A DNA stretch of 55,917 nt from an uncultured Lachnospiraceae bacterium (lineage in GTDB: Bacteria; Bacillota; Clostridia; Lachnospirales; Lachnospiraceae), in the NCBI GenBank assembly GCA_947576945.1, contig CANPTH010000026.1:1-55917 (forward strand). Direction: 5' to 3'. Both the position numbers and the translations under genes were made by a program. Below are positions 32,863 through 41,264 of the stretch, piece after piece. How positions within the stretch are numbered: the first letter of the stretch is position 1; each line of letters begins with the position of its first letter. The notes beneath the pieces are model-generated. The model ran no database searches. It was given only the letters and a program-made list of their open reading frames with translations, and was not told the DNA's origin.

Positions 32863-33315
32863 CTAATTCTCCAATACTTTCTTCAGCTCATCCATAAAAG
32901 TATTGATATCTTTAAATTCCCGGTATACAGACGCAAACCTTACGTAAGCAACCGCTTCCAGATCTTTCAGCTTATTCATGACAATCTCACCCACCACCTG
33001 GCTGGGTATCTCTTTCTCTTCCATGTTGAAGATCTCCGTCTCCACCTCGTCCACCAGCTGATTGATCTGATTAGCGCTGATCGGCCTCTTGTGACATGCG
33101 CGCAGAACACCCGCCTCAATCTTGGATCTGTCATAGGTCTCCCTGTTATCATCCTTCTTGATGATAATGAGCGGAATTGTCTCCACCTTCTCATAAGTAG
33201 TAAACCGCTTGTCACACTCATCACAAACACGTCTTCTGCGGATAGAATTGTTCTCCTCCGCCGGCCGGCTGTCAATCACTCTCGTATTCTCATGTCCGCA
33301 AAATGGGCATTTCAT
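32863..33315 (-). CDS. nrdR: Transcriptional repressor NrdR
   Basis: 150 residues from the ATG at 33315, with AAGGGGG before it. The zinc ribbon CPFCGHENTRVIDSRP ... CDECDKRFTTYE is followed by an ATP-cone domain (VIKKDDNRETYDRSK-like segment near 50 through RFASVYREF). NrdR senses dATP/ATP and represses ribonucleotide reductase genes; no nrd gene is in the window. A consensus promoter at 33405-33433 and a leader hairpin precede it. Confidence 0.96.
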   Translation of the reverse strand: MKCPFCGHENTRVIDSRPAEENNSIRRRRVCDECDKRFTTYEKVETIPLIIIKKDDNRETYDRSKIEAGVLRACHKRPISANQINQLVDEVETEIFNMEEKEIPSQVVGEIVMNKLKDLEAVAYVRFASVYREFKDINTFMDELKKVLEN

Positions 33316-33355
33316 CCGGATATCCCCCTTACTGTCAATCATTTGACCACCGTAT

Positions 33356-33433
33356 ATTACAGACTGTTCTCAGACAGCTCGTCTGTCTGCAACAGACTAC
33401 TGCTATTATAGGTGAATACAGTAATTATGTCAA
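33356..33433 (-). promoter_or_regulatory. Consensus promoter of nrdR and leader hairpin
   Basis: On the minus strand TTGACA, 17 bases, TATAAT (33405-33433), a perfect match to the vegetative consensus. Just downstream is CAGACAG-acgag-CTGTCTG, a 7-bp hairpin flanked by further AGTCTG/CAGTCTG words; these could be a protein site. Confidence 0.8.
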
Positions 33434-33448
33434 CTATTCCATGAAAAT

Positions 33449-33682
33449 CTATACACAAATATCCACAATAATGATATCCGGCCCAATCTGCTTAATATCT
33501 TTATAACAGATAACATAATTTGAATCACTCCCAAACAGACCGCACCATTTATTCTCTCCCGGAATAATCAGTTTAAAAATCTGTCCGGTACATTCATCAA
33601 ACTCAAAATCTGTCACTCTGCCCAATTTCTGACAATTTTTCAGATTGATCACTTCTTTTTTCTTTAACTCTGAAAATAACAT
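33449..33682 (-). CDS. ylmC: YlmC/YmxH family PRC-barrel sporulation protein
   Basis: 77 residues, the usual length. LFSELKKKEVINLKNCQKLGR and DFEFDECTGQI, then IVPG-like LIIPGENKW, are the PRC-barrel pattern of YlmC/YmxH. The family is linked to sporulation and often lies next to sigG and nrdR in Clostridia, as here. GGAGAGG precedes the ATG, but the ribosome site and the start codon fall in the stem of a strong hairpin (33681-33739). Confidence 0.93.
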   Translation of the reverse strand: MLFSELKKKEVINLKNCQKLGRVTDFEFDECTGQIFKLIIPGENKWCGLFGSDSNYVICYKDIKQIGPDIIIVDICV

Positions 33683-33739
33683 AGGAACCTCTCCGGGCTT
33701 TTTATTATTAAATGCATATGCCCGCAGGAAGGTTCCTAT
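33681..33739 (-). promoter_or_regulatory. Hairpin covering the ylmC ribosome site and start codon
   Basis: On the minus strand ATAGGAACCT (33739-33730) pairs perfectly with AGGTTCCTAT (33690-33681). The 3' arm holds the end of the ribosome site and the first two bases of the ATG. Inside, CGGGC pairs with GCCCG. It lies in the 76-base gap behind the zinc-ribbon protein gene and could act as terminator and/or translation control. Confidence 0.6.
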
Positions 33740-33758
33740 TCCTTTCAGTCCTGTTTCT

Positions 33759-34784
33759 CTACTCTATGGAAATATATTCATGGAATACATAGCCTTTTGT
33801 GCCGTCTTCCAGAACAATCTCATACCATTCTTTGTCCTCCGTAACACCGTTGCAGACATAAGTCTCTCCCGCCTTCGCGACCTTCAGAACATTGGTGCCG
33901 GACGTACTCGGCTGGTCACGCACATTCACATCAGATACCACCATGAGCCTGCTGGAGCCCCCTTCAGATGTCCCATCCGTCTGTCCCTGACCATCAGTTT
34001 CCTCTCCATCCTGTTCCGGCACTTCCTCACTCTCCTCACTTTCCTGTTCTTCCTGCTGTTCTTCCGCCGCCCTGTCATAATTCCTGGGCAGATACTGCCG
34101 CAGCATCTGATAACCCAGAAAAGCCAGCACCACCAAAAGAACACAGCCAACCACCACGGTCATTACTGTGATTACATCAATTCCTTCTTCTTCCTCTTCG
34201 TCCCAGTCGTCATCCTCCCAATCTTCCTCTTCGTCCCAGTCATCCTCTTCCCAGATTTCTTCCCGATAAACAGGCTTCTTCCTGCGCGGAGGCGGCGCCG
34301 GAACAGACGGCTGCTTCTTCCTGGACCTGGCTTCTTCGGAGACGGCGCCGGCTGCACCTGCCTTCCTTGTCGGAGTACCGTCCTCCGCTCTTCTTGTCTG
34401 CGCACTCCTGGATGATCCGCCTGCGGATGCCCTGCTCCTCTCTGAAGCGCCGCCTGCCAGGACACGCCTTGCAGGCGCTTCTTTCGCCGCAGACGGCCTT
34501 CTGAGGGTGGAATCTGCCCTGCGATCCTTCTTGATCTCAGCCTCCGTTTCCGAAAGGATATTTCTCTCGATCGCCTCGATGGGAATATCCAACGTCTCAT
34601 CCGGCGCCGGCTGTCTTCTCTTCTTAGCGCCCACCACTCTGCCGCATCCTGGACAAAATTTAACACCATCGCGCAAAATCTCGCCACAATCCGGACATTT
34701 CTTCTCCCTTATTCTTTTAGCGCCGCATTTCGGGCAAAATTGATCGGTCTCCATCAAGCGCGCGCCGCATTTCGTACATACCAT
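33759..34784 (-). CDS. Zinc-ribbon membrane protein with C-terminal SH3 domain
   Basis: 341 residues from the ATG at 34784 (GAGG upstream). Two or three tandem zinc ribbons come first (CTKCG..CPKCG, CPDCG..CPGCG, residues 3-48), then a long Arg/Ser/Ala-rich disordered region, an acidic stretch (EEDDWDEEEDWEDDDW), one membrane helix (about 205-225) and an external acidic linker leading to an SH3_3 domain (VSDVNVRDQPSTSGTNVLKVA). So cytoplasmic zinc ribbons are joined through the membrane to an external wall-binding-type domain. It lies between sigG and ylmC, which suggests but does not prove a sporulation or envelope link. Confidence 0.78.
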   Translation of the reverse strand: MVCTKCGARLMETDQFCPKCGAKRIREKKCPDCGEILRDGVKFCPGCGRVVGAKKRRQPAPDETLDIPIEAIERNILSETEAEIKKDRRADSTLRRPSAAKEAPARRVLAGGASERSRASAGGSSRSAQTRRAEDGTPTRKAGAAGAVSEEARSRKKQPSVPAPPPRRKKPVYREEIWEEDDWDEEEDWEDDDWDEEEEEGIDVITVMTVVVGCVLLVVLAFLGYQMLRQYLPRNYDRAAEEQQEEQESEESEEVPEQDGEETDGQGQTDGTSEGGSSRLMVVSDVNVRDQPSTSGTNVLKVAKAGETYVCNGVTEDKEWYEIVLEDGTKGYVFHEYISIE

Positions 34785-35014
34785 TTCTTCCACACCTCGT
34801 CCCATTCCCCTTTTAATCGCTCCACAACCGTAAAAAATACCGGTTCCCGGCATCCCCAAATTCACCCTGCTGCGGAGAAATACTTTCTGCCTGTACCCTG
34901 CGCCAGCCTTGATACAGCTGCCCATAGAAACAGGATACAATACTTCTCATAATAATGTATCAAAAAAATGTCACTTTGTAAAATAATATACAAATATTTT
35001 TCCTAAATTTTTCA

Positions 35015-35044
35015 TGAATAATTATTGCCGATTCGTACATCCTT
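35015..35044 (+). promoter_or_regulatory. Likely forespore (SigF/SigG-type) promoter of sigG
   Basis: TGAATA (35015-35020), 17 bases, CATCCTT (35038-35044), close to the Bacillus SigG pattern TGAATA-17/18-CATACTA, 39 bases before the sigG start. The -35 is exact, the -10 matches at five of seven. Confidence 0.5.
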
Positions 35045-35082
35045 GTAAGAAAAGATACTTCACCGAAAGGACGGATATTACT

Positions 35083-35862
35083 ATGGTACAGGGTAAAGTA
35101 GAAATCTGCGGCGTCAATACTTCCAAGCTACCGCTGTTGAAAAATGCAGAAAAAGAGGAATTATTCAAACGGATCGGAAACGGTGACGAAGCTGCCCGCA
35201 AAGAATATATCAATGGAAATCTACGTCTTGTCTTAAGTGTCATCAAACGCTTTCATTCCAGCAACGAAAATGTGGACGATCTGTTTCAGATCGGCTGCAT
35301 CGGCCTGATTAAAGCCATCGATAATTTCGACAGCACTCTCAACGTAAAGTTTTCAACTTATGCCGTTCCCATGATCGTCGGTGAGATCAGACGCTACCTG
35401 CGGGACGCAAACAGCATCCGCGTCTCCCGTTCCCTAAAAGATACCGCCTACAAGGCAATTTATGCCAAAGAACATCTCACCCGCGTAAATTCCAAGGAAC
35501 CTACCGTAACAGAAATCGCCGCCGAAATAGGCGTTGCAAAAGAAGACATTGTCTATGCTCTGGATGCCATCCAGAGTCCAATGAGTCTTTATGAACCTGT
35601 CTACACGGACGGTGGAGACACCCTCTACGTAATGGATCAGATCAGCGATAAGAAAAACCGTGAAGAGACCTGGGTTGAGCATATCTCCTTAAGCGAAGCC
35701 ATGAAGAAGCTCAGCGAACGCGAACATGAAATCATTACGCTGCGTTTCTTTGAAGGTAAAACACAGATGGAAGTAGCCGATAAGATCGGCATCTCCCAGG
35801 CCCAGGTATCCAGATTGGAGAAAAACGCATTAAAGACCATGCGGATGTATCTTACTGCATAA
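35083..35862 (+). CDS. sigG: RNA polymerase sporulation sigma factor SigG
   Basis: 259 residues from the ATG at 35083 (AAAGGA upstream). The N-terminus VEICGVNTSKLPLLKNAEKE is the SigG signature, including the SpoIIAB/Gin-contact region. Region 2 has DDLFQIGCIGLIKAIDNFD and KFSTYAVPMIVGEIRRYLRD; region 4 has EREHEIITLRFFEGKTQMEVA and ISQAQVSRLEKNALK. SigG drives late forespore genes. In Clostridium it follows spoIIGA-sigE in the same direction; here it is on the opposite strand, convergent with sigE, and has its own forespore-type promoter. Confidence 0.96.
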   Translation: MVQGKVEICGVNTSKLPLLKNAEKEELFKRIGNGDEAARKEYINGNLRLVLSVIKRFHSSNENVDDLFQIGCIGLIKAIDNFDSTLNVKFSTYAVPMIVGEIRRYLRDANSIRVSRSLKDTAYKAIYAKEHLTRVNSKEPTVTEIAAEIGVAKEDIVYALDAIQSPMSLYEPVYTDGGDTLYVMDQISDKKNREETWVEHISLSEAMKKLSEREHEIITLRFFEGKTQMEVADKIGISQAQVSRLEKNALKTMRMYLTA

Positions 35863-35910
35863 CCAAAACGAGTAAAACCCGTTCGGGACAAATCTCGTTC
35901 CGTATCATCT

Positions 35911-35950
35911 GAAAAGGGACTGCTTCTTATCCGGCGCAGCCCCTTTTCCT
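35911..35950. terminator. Bidirectional terminator between sigG and sigE
   Basis: GAAAAGGG.CTG pairs with CAG.CCCTTTTC (11 pairs, one mismatch) around a 14-base loop, with T-rich sequence beyond on both strands, between two convergent genes. Confidence 0.75.
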
Positions 35951-35959
35951 TCTCTTTTT

Positions 35960-36700
35960 CTAACTTTCTTTGCTCATCTCCTTCTTCAGCCTGCGCATAA
36001 TTTTCTTCTCCAAACGTGATATGTAAGATTGTGATATACCCAGAAGCTCCGCCACCTCCTTCTGCGTAAGCTCCTGTCCATCCGCACTGCCCAGGCCAAA
36101 ACGCAGCTTTATAATCGTCTGCTCCCGCTCCGAAAGCCTGGAAATAGCCTTGACCAACAGCTTGCGCTCCACTTCGTTCTCAATATCCTTATAGATCACA
36201 TCCTCATCTGTTCCCAGGATGTCTGAGAGCAGAAGCTCATTGCCGTCCCAGTCTACGTTTAGCGGTTCATCAATAGATACTTCCATCTTATGCTTACTGT
36301 TTCTTCTCAGGTACATTAAGATCTCATTCTCAATACAACGTGATGCATAAGTTGCCAGTTTTATATTCTTACCGGGATTAAAGGTATTGATGGATTTAAT
36401 CAATCCGATCGTCCCAATGGAGATCAGATCTTCCACTCCCACCCCTGTATTGTCAAACTTCTTAGCAATATACACAACCAATCTCAGATTGTGCTCTATC
36501 AGGATCGCCTTGGCCTCATCTTCATATTCCGTCCCAAGATCGCTTATGATCTCATTTTCTTTCTCACTTTCAAGCGGCGGCGGAAGCACCTCCGTCCCTC
36601 CTATGTAATGAATATCACCCTGCCTCGTCATAAGGAATCTGGTATCCTTATTTACCATCCTGAATTGAACCTTGCCGGGAAATGCCACTTTTAAAACCAT
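35960..36700 (-). CDS. sigE: RNA polymerase sporulation sigma factor SigE (pro-form)
   Basis: 246 residues. A pro-sequence of about 30 residues precedes [13 protein letters not shown], equivalent to the YYIGGSEALPPPL region of Bacillus pro-SigE next to which SpoIIGA cuts. Region 2 has [16 protein letters not shown] and [18 protein letters not shown]; region 4 has [15 protein letters not shown] and [19 protein letters not shown]. It controls the mother-cell programme. The gene is 11 bases downstream of spoIIGA, with AGGAGG in the gap, so protease and substrate are made together. Confidence 0.97.
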   Translation of the reverse strand: MVLKVAFPGKVQFRMVNKDTRFLMTRQGDIHYIGGTEVLPPPLESEKENEIISDLGTEYEDEAKAILIEHNLRLVVYIAKKFDNTGVGVEDLISIGTIGLIKSINTFNPGKNIKLATYASRCIENEILMYLRRNSKHKMEVSIDEPLNVDWDGNELLLSDILGTDEDVIYKDIENEVERKLLVKAISRLSEREQTIIKLRFGLGSADGQELTQKEVAELLGISQSYISRLEKKIMRRLKKEMSKES

Positions 36701-36711
36701 TTTTAATCCTC

Positions 36712-37524
36712 CTAGTCTTCTAATAACCGGGGGTGGAGTATCATCTGATATACACTCTCTTCTGAAATACCTGCGTCACAAATTGCCAGAATAACATGTT
36801 CCTTCTGAAGCTTCCTTCCCTGTTCTTCTATAATCAGTTCCGGCAGCTCGTATGCATGCAGTATACCGCTTTCCCTGCCGACGCTTCTGAAAGGAATTGC
36901 GTGATATTTCTCAGGTCTGAAACAAGACTGCATCCTTGCCGCCAATTTCCTGCTGATCACACACACCGGCGCGCCGCTGACAGGATCCGCCAGATGATTG
37001 CCCGTATCAAGAAATGCCTGTATCTGCACGTTCTGCTGCAATGCCGGAATGTAAACGGACACCGTCCGAATACAGTTCTCTTTCCTGTTTCGAAATCCCC
37101 TGATAATACCTTTCATGATACAATATGCCAGGTAACCCGACACAAGTGTCATGATCATACTGTTTCCGCTGTTTAGAACCATTCTAAGGCGGTTAAGAAT
37201 CCATATCATGATACTTCCCGAAAAAAATCCACAGCCAGCCATAATCAGGCTCCCATGAATCAGATTTCTGCCTCGTTCCATTCGAAAGGCAACACTTAAC
37301 ATGCAAATACTGACAGGAAGTTCACTTACAAGGATCCTGAACCAGACCGGACCTGCCGGCACAAGGATCGCCGCACAGATCATGGCCGCTCCCATTACCG
37401 CTCCCAGCCAGATTCTCAGATGCGTGGCAGTACATCCAAGAATCCTTCCGGACAGAGACAGCAAATACAGGTTCCCCACCATCTGCAGGATAAAGACACT
37501 GTCAATATACAATTTGTAATACAC
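36712..37524 (-). CDS. spoIIGA: Sigma-E processing peptidase SpoIIGA
   Basis: 270 residues from a GTG at 37524 with GGAGG six bases upstream. Five membrane helices (residues 5-150) are followed by an aspartic-protease-like domain with [14 protein letters not shown], where the DTG aspartate is catalytic. It cleaves pro-SigE in response to a forespore signal. sigE follows directly. A -10 with an overlapping Spo0A-like box is at 37549-37582. Confidence 0.95.
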   Translation of the reverse strand: MYYKLYIDSVFILQMVGNLYLLSLSGRILGCTATHLRIWLGAVMGAAMICAAILVPAGPVWFRILVSELPVSICMLSVAFRMERGRNLIHGSLIMAGCGFFSGSIMIWILNRLRMVLNSGNSMIMTLVSGYLAYCIMKGIIRGFRNRKENCIRTVSVYIPALQQNVQIQAFLDTGNHLADPVSGAPVCVISRKLAARMQSCFRPEKYHAIPFRSVGRESGILHAYELPELIIEEQGRKLQKEHVILAICDAGISEESVYQMILHPRLLED

Positions 37525-37548
37525 ATCTCACCTCCGTGCTTCTGCTTT

Positions 37549-37582
37549 ATTATAAGAAATGAGACATGAATATTCTGTCGTA
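37549..37582 (-). promoter_or_regulatory. spoIIGA-sigE promoter with Spo0A-like box
   Basis: On the minus strand TATAAT at 37554-37549 lacks a good -35, but TACGACA (complement TGTCGTA at 37576-37582, one base off the 0A box TGTCGAA) sits at about -38. This is the layout of a SigA promoter that needs Spo0A, as at spoIIG of Bacillus. Confidence 0.5.
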
Positions 37583-37622
37583 ACCGGGGAGCATTTCCAA
37601 TTTTTTTAAAGACAGATAATAA

Positions 37623-37652
37623 CAAAAAACCACAGGATCTGCTCCTGTGGTT
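37623..37652 (-). terminator. Terminator of ftsZ
   Basis: On the minus strand AACCACAGGA and TCCTGTGGTT form a perfect 10-bp stem, five-base loop, followed by TTTTG, 18 bases after the ftsZ stop. Confidence 0.85.
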
Positions 37653-37669
37653 CTCTTATTGTCTGTTTT

Positions 37670-38899
37670 CTATTTATTATTTCTGCTGAGGAATTCCGGA
37701 ATCTTCAAAGACTTCTCCTCAATGGAACTCTTAATATCTCCCGATTTATTGATACCGTTTATAGGCTTCAGGGAAGAAGCTCCTGCTTGTCCGGTCATAT
37801 TACCCGGCTGACGGACACCAGGCTTCAATCCTGAAGGCGCCGCAAAATTACCAAGGCCCGCTCCCGGCACAGCGCTCGGCTGCCTTCCCTGCATGGAAGT
37901 CGGAGTTATGTATCCGGATTTAAACCCAAGACCACCGGTCTGCTTTGCTTTCTCTTCAATACCGGTAGCAATAATCGTAATATTACATGTATCTGTCATA
38001 TTTGCATCATACATCGCACCGAAGATAATGTTAACTTCATCGCCGGTAAGCTCCTGCACATAACTTGCAGCATCAGAAGCATCCGCAAGAGAAATATCGC
38101 CGGATACATTGATAATCACATGCGTCGCTCCGGATATTGTCGTCTCAAGCAACGGACTTTCCACCGCCATCTTGACAGCCTCGCTGGCCTTATCGTCCCC
38201 TTTGCCGCTGCCGATACCGATGTGCGCGATTCCCTTATCCTTCATGACAGTCTGGATATCTGCAAAATCCAGATTGATCACGGACGGCACATTGATCAGA
38301 TCCGTGATTCCCTGAACAGCCTGCTGCAATACTTCATCCGCTTTCTTCAGGGCGTCAGGCATGGTTGTCCTTCTGTCAACTATCTCCAATAATTTATCAT
38401 TCGGTATTACGATCAAAGTATCAACATTATCCTTGATCTTCTCAATGCCGGCAAGCGCATTGGTCATACGTGCTTTCGCCTCAAATCGAAACGGTTTGGT
38501 CACAACACCGACAGTCAGGATCCCCATATCCTTTGCCAATTTGGCGACTACCGGAGCCGCACCGGTTCCCGTACCGCCGCCCATACCGCAGGTGACAAAT
38601 ACCATATCTGCCCCTTTGAGCGCTGCCGCCACTTCATCAGAGGTCTCTTCCGCCGCCTTCTCGCCAATCTCCGGCTTAGCTCCCGCACCAAGTCCCTTCG
38701 TAAGCTTCTCTCCTATCTGTAACAGGGTCGGCGCTTTACATAACTGCAATGCCTGTTTATCCGTATTGATCCCGATAAATTCCACACCGCCAATCTCTTC
38801 ATCAATCATTCTATTTACAGCATTATTTCCCGCACCGCCAACACCAACTACTATGATCTTCGCTGCAGAATCAGCATCATTTGACTTAATCTCAAGCAA
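37670..38899 (-). CDS. ftsZ: Cell division protein FtsZ
   Basis: 409 residues from the TTG at 38899, preceded by AGGAGG at a seven-base spacing; the in-frame ATGs at 38971 and 38923 lack one. GTPase motifs are [14 protein letters not shown], the tubulin signature [10 protein letters not shown] and the T7 loop [12 protein letters not shown] variable linker ends in the conserved tail [13 protein letters not shown] that binds FtsA/SepF-type partners. It forms the Z-ring. It is the last gene of the division run and has its own promoter at 38943-38971 and a terminator. Confidence 0.96.
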   Translation of the reverse strand: MLEIKSNDADSAAKIIVVGVGGAGNNAVNRMIDEEIGGVEFIGINTDKQALQLCKAPTLLQIGEKLTKGLGAGAKPEIGEKAAEETSDEVAAALKGADMVFVTCGMGGGTGTGAAPVVAKLAKDMGILTVGVVTKPFRFEAKARMTNALAGIEKIKDNVDTLIVIPNDKLLEIVDRRTTMPDALKKADEVLQQAVQGITDLINVPSVINLDFADIQTVMKDKGIAHIGIGSGKGDDKASEAVKMAVESPLLETTISGATHVIINVSGDISLADASDAASYVQELTGDEVNIIFGAMYDANMTDTCNITIIATGIEEKAKQTGGLGFKSGYITPTSMQGRQPSAVPGAGLGNFAAPSGLKPGVRQPGNMTGQAGASSLKPINGINKSGDIKSSIEEKSLKIPEFLSRNNK

Positions 38900-38942
38900 G
38901 GTATTTCCTCCTTCTATATCCATGCATAAACTCTCATAGATT

Positions 38943-38971
38943 ATCATATAATTATTTTTCGAAATTCGCAA
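38943..38971 (-). promoter_or_regulatory. Promoter of ftsZ
   Basis: On the minus strand TTGCGA, 17 bases, TATGAT, 44 bases before the TTG start. Confidence 0.55.
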
Positions 38972-39086
38972 CCCATTTTTAAGTTTTTCTCTATCTTAAT
39001 TTGTTACGATCCATACCCATATCCGTTTGCGCCGCTATTTACCTGTCAATTACGTAAACTGCAAAAAACGATCGTCCGGCTGTTCC

Positions 39087-39932
39087 TCAATCCTGCTCAA
39101 AACTGTAAGATTTCGTGTCCTCATTATATTCCTTCATATCCAGCACACCGCTTTTTCCTATAAGATCCGGCAGAATATACTGCAGTTTCATGATCTTTTC
39201 TTCAGTATATATATCATTTCCGAGCGCTACTCTCGCTTCCCCGAACAGCAGCGTGATCTGATAATCTGAGTCAAAATAAATCTTGTCCGCTGACATGGAA
39301 TACTTGTCCAGCTGCTGTGTGATATTAAGTATTTCCGCGAACACTTCCGGTTTCTCTACAGGCAGCGGTTCATGTAAGACTACATGGTTGAACTTAAGTC
39401 CTGTAACCTGAGGAATCCCTTCCGTTTTCTCCGTGGAAGTCTCCACTACGATACCATCCTTATCAAAGTATACATATCGCCCCAGATATGTCACATATCC
39501 GGCAAGCGCTTTCTCATAGACCGTGATCCTGATCGTATCCTTCGCCTCGACAGTCACATCCATCATCTCAATAAAAGGAACATTCTCTATCCCTCTATCT
39601 CTGTATTTAAGCGAAAGGAGCAGGGAATTGTTCCCATAAGCGCCGCCCATCACCATATCCATGATCTCCTCATTTGTATAATGGATGTTACCTTCTACGT
39701 GTACCGTCGTAATCGTATAATTGTTGATGATATAAATATATGCTGCAATCAAAAAAGCCATCAGCGAAAGCAGCACAGCGGACAGAATCATCATTCTCCT
39801 GGTCTTATCAAACCTCACTCTCTCTTTCCGTCCGCTCTTACCACTCTCCGGTTTTATGTCGTCACTTTTCACAAGACGCAGATTCGGATTTTTTTTCTTT
39901 ACTTTATTGTAAACCGCTTTCTTGTTACTCAT
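39087..39932 (-). CDS. divIB: Cell division protein FtsQ/DivIB
   Basis: 281 residues. A basic cytoplasmic N-terminus (about 48 residues) and one membrane helix (50-70) precede a POTRA domain starting TTVHVEGNIHYTNEEIMDMV and the FtsQ-type beta domain with ITVYEKALAGYVTYLGRYVYFDKDGIV. It is part of the divisome complex with FtsL and class B PBP. It lies between murA and ftsZ; ten bases separate it from murA. Confidence 0.92.
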   Translation of the reverse strand: MSNKKAVYNKVKKKNPNLRLVKSDDIKPESGKSGRKERVRFDKTRRMMILSAVLLSLMAFLIAAYIYIINNYTITTVHVEGNIHYTNEEIMDMVMGGAYGNNSLLLSLKYRDRGIENVPFIEMMDVTVEAKDTIRITVYEKALAGYVTYLGRYVYFDKDGIVVETSTEKTEGIPQVTGLKFNHVVLHEPLPVEKPEVFAEILNITQQLDKYSMSADKIYFDSDYQITLLFGEARVALGNDIYTEEKIMKLQYILPDLIGKSGVLDMKEYNEDTKSYSFEQD

Positions 39933-39941
39933 CCATAAACC

Positions 39942-41192
39942 TCATGCAAGTTCTATATCCGCCCCCAGTTCCCGCAGATGTGAAACAATATCCTCATATC
40001 CTCTGTCGATGTAATGACGATTGACTACAATACTGGTTCCCTGGGCCGCAAGCGCCGCAACAATCAGCGCTGCTCCACCCCGCAGTTCCTGTGCCTGAAC
40101 AATTGCGCCGTGAAGTCTTCTGCTGCCATTCACGTACGCCGTATTGCCTACAATGCTGATATCTGCCCCCATTTTCTCAAGCTCCGGCACGATCCGAAAA
40201 CGATTCTCGAATACGTTCTCTTCAATCCTCCCCGTCTTTCCACACACTGCCATCACTGCCATAAAGGGCGACTGCATATCCGTAGGAAAGTCAGGATAGC
40301 ATCCGGTCCTCAACACACATGGCCCACAGATACGCGCCCTGCCTGTTACCAGAATGCCATCCGGCACACATTCCACCATAGCCCCTAATCTGCATGCCTG
40401 ATCCAGCACACTCCTCATATCTCCTGCCGGTGCGCCTTTCAGAAAAATACTGCCTCCGGCACACATGCAGGCGCACATATAGGTACCCGCAACGATTCTG
40501 TCGGCAGGAATGGAATACCTGACGGGAATAAGGCTCTCTACACCATGAATAACCAGACAATCACTGCCCTTTCCTTCGATCTTAGCGCCTGCCATCCTCA
40601 AAAAATCACATAACGCCTGTATTTCCGGTTCCCTTGCAGCCGGTTTGATCACGGTGACTCCTTCTGCCAGAACCGCAGCAAGCAGCAGATTCTCGGTCAC
40701 ACCTACACTGACAAAAGGCAGCCTGAATACCGCCCCTTTCAATCTTGCCGCCTCAGCAGAAAATCCCTTTTCATGCTGTTCGATCACAACTCCCATCCTG
40801 CGCAGTGACTGCAGATGCAGATCTATAGGTCTGGCGCCGATCACGCAGCCTCCCGGATACTCCATGCTTACCCTGCCGATTCTTGCAAGCAGCGCTCCCA
40901 GGAGCATAATGGAAGAACGCATCACTCCCACGGAATCGGCCGGCATATCACACTCCCTCAGACATCTTGTATCCACCCGCACAAGCGTTCCTTCTCTTTC
41001 TACCTTACACCCAAGACTCTCCAATAACCGCTGCATATGATATACATCAGCTATATCAGGACAGTTCTCAATCTCGCAGATTCCGTTTATCAACAGCGTT
41101 GCCGCAAGAATCGGCAGTGACGCATTCTTTGACCCTTGTATCTCAGTCTGTCCTTTCAGACAGTTGCCGCCATAGATACGAACAGCGTCCAT
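39942..41192 (-). CDS. murA: UDP-N-acetylglucosamine 1-carboxyvinyltransferase
   Basis: 416 residues from the ATG at 41192 (AGAGG nine bases upstream; another ATG at 41198 is too near it). QGSKNASLPILAA with the conserved Lys-Asn pair, active-site Cys in PGGCVIGARPIDLH (about residue 116), and PDFPTDMQSPFMA are diagnostic. It transfers enolpyruvate from PEP to UDP-GlcNAc, the first committed step of peptidoglycan synthesis; Cys rather than Asp at the active site predicts fosfomycin sensitivity. It occupies the position where murG or murB usually lies in a dcw cluster. Confidence 0.95.
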   Translation of the reverse strand: MDAVRIYGGNCLKGQTEIQGSKNASLPILAATLLINGICEIENCPDIADVYHMQRLLESLGCKVEREGTLVRVDTRCLRECDMPADSVGVMRSSIMLLGALLARIGRVSMEYPGGCVIGARPIDLHLQSLRRMGVVIEQHEKGFSAEAARLKGAVFRLPFVSVGVTENLLLAAVLAEGVTVIKPAAREPEIQALCDFLRMAGAKIEGKGSDCLVIHGVESLIPVRYSIPADRIVAGTYMCACMCAGGSIFLKGAPAGDMRSVLDQACRLGAMVECVPDGILVTGRARICGPCVLRTGCYPDFPTDMQSPFMAVMAVCGKTGRIEENVFENRFRIVPELEKMGADISIVGNTAYVNGSRRLHGAIVQAQELRGGAALIVAALAAQGTSIVVNRHYIDRGYEDIVSHLRELGADIELA

Positions 41193-41264
41193 ATTCATTT
41201 ACCTCTAATCTAAAATATGACCTATTCTATCTATATGGTTTTCCACGCAAAAGTTATCTTGTCC

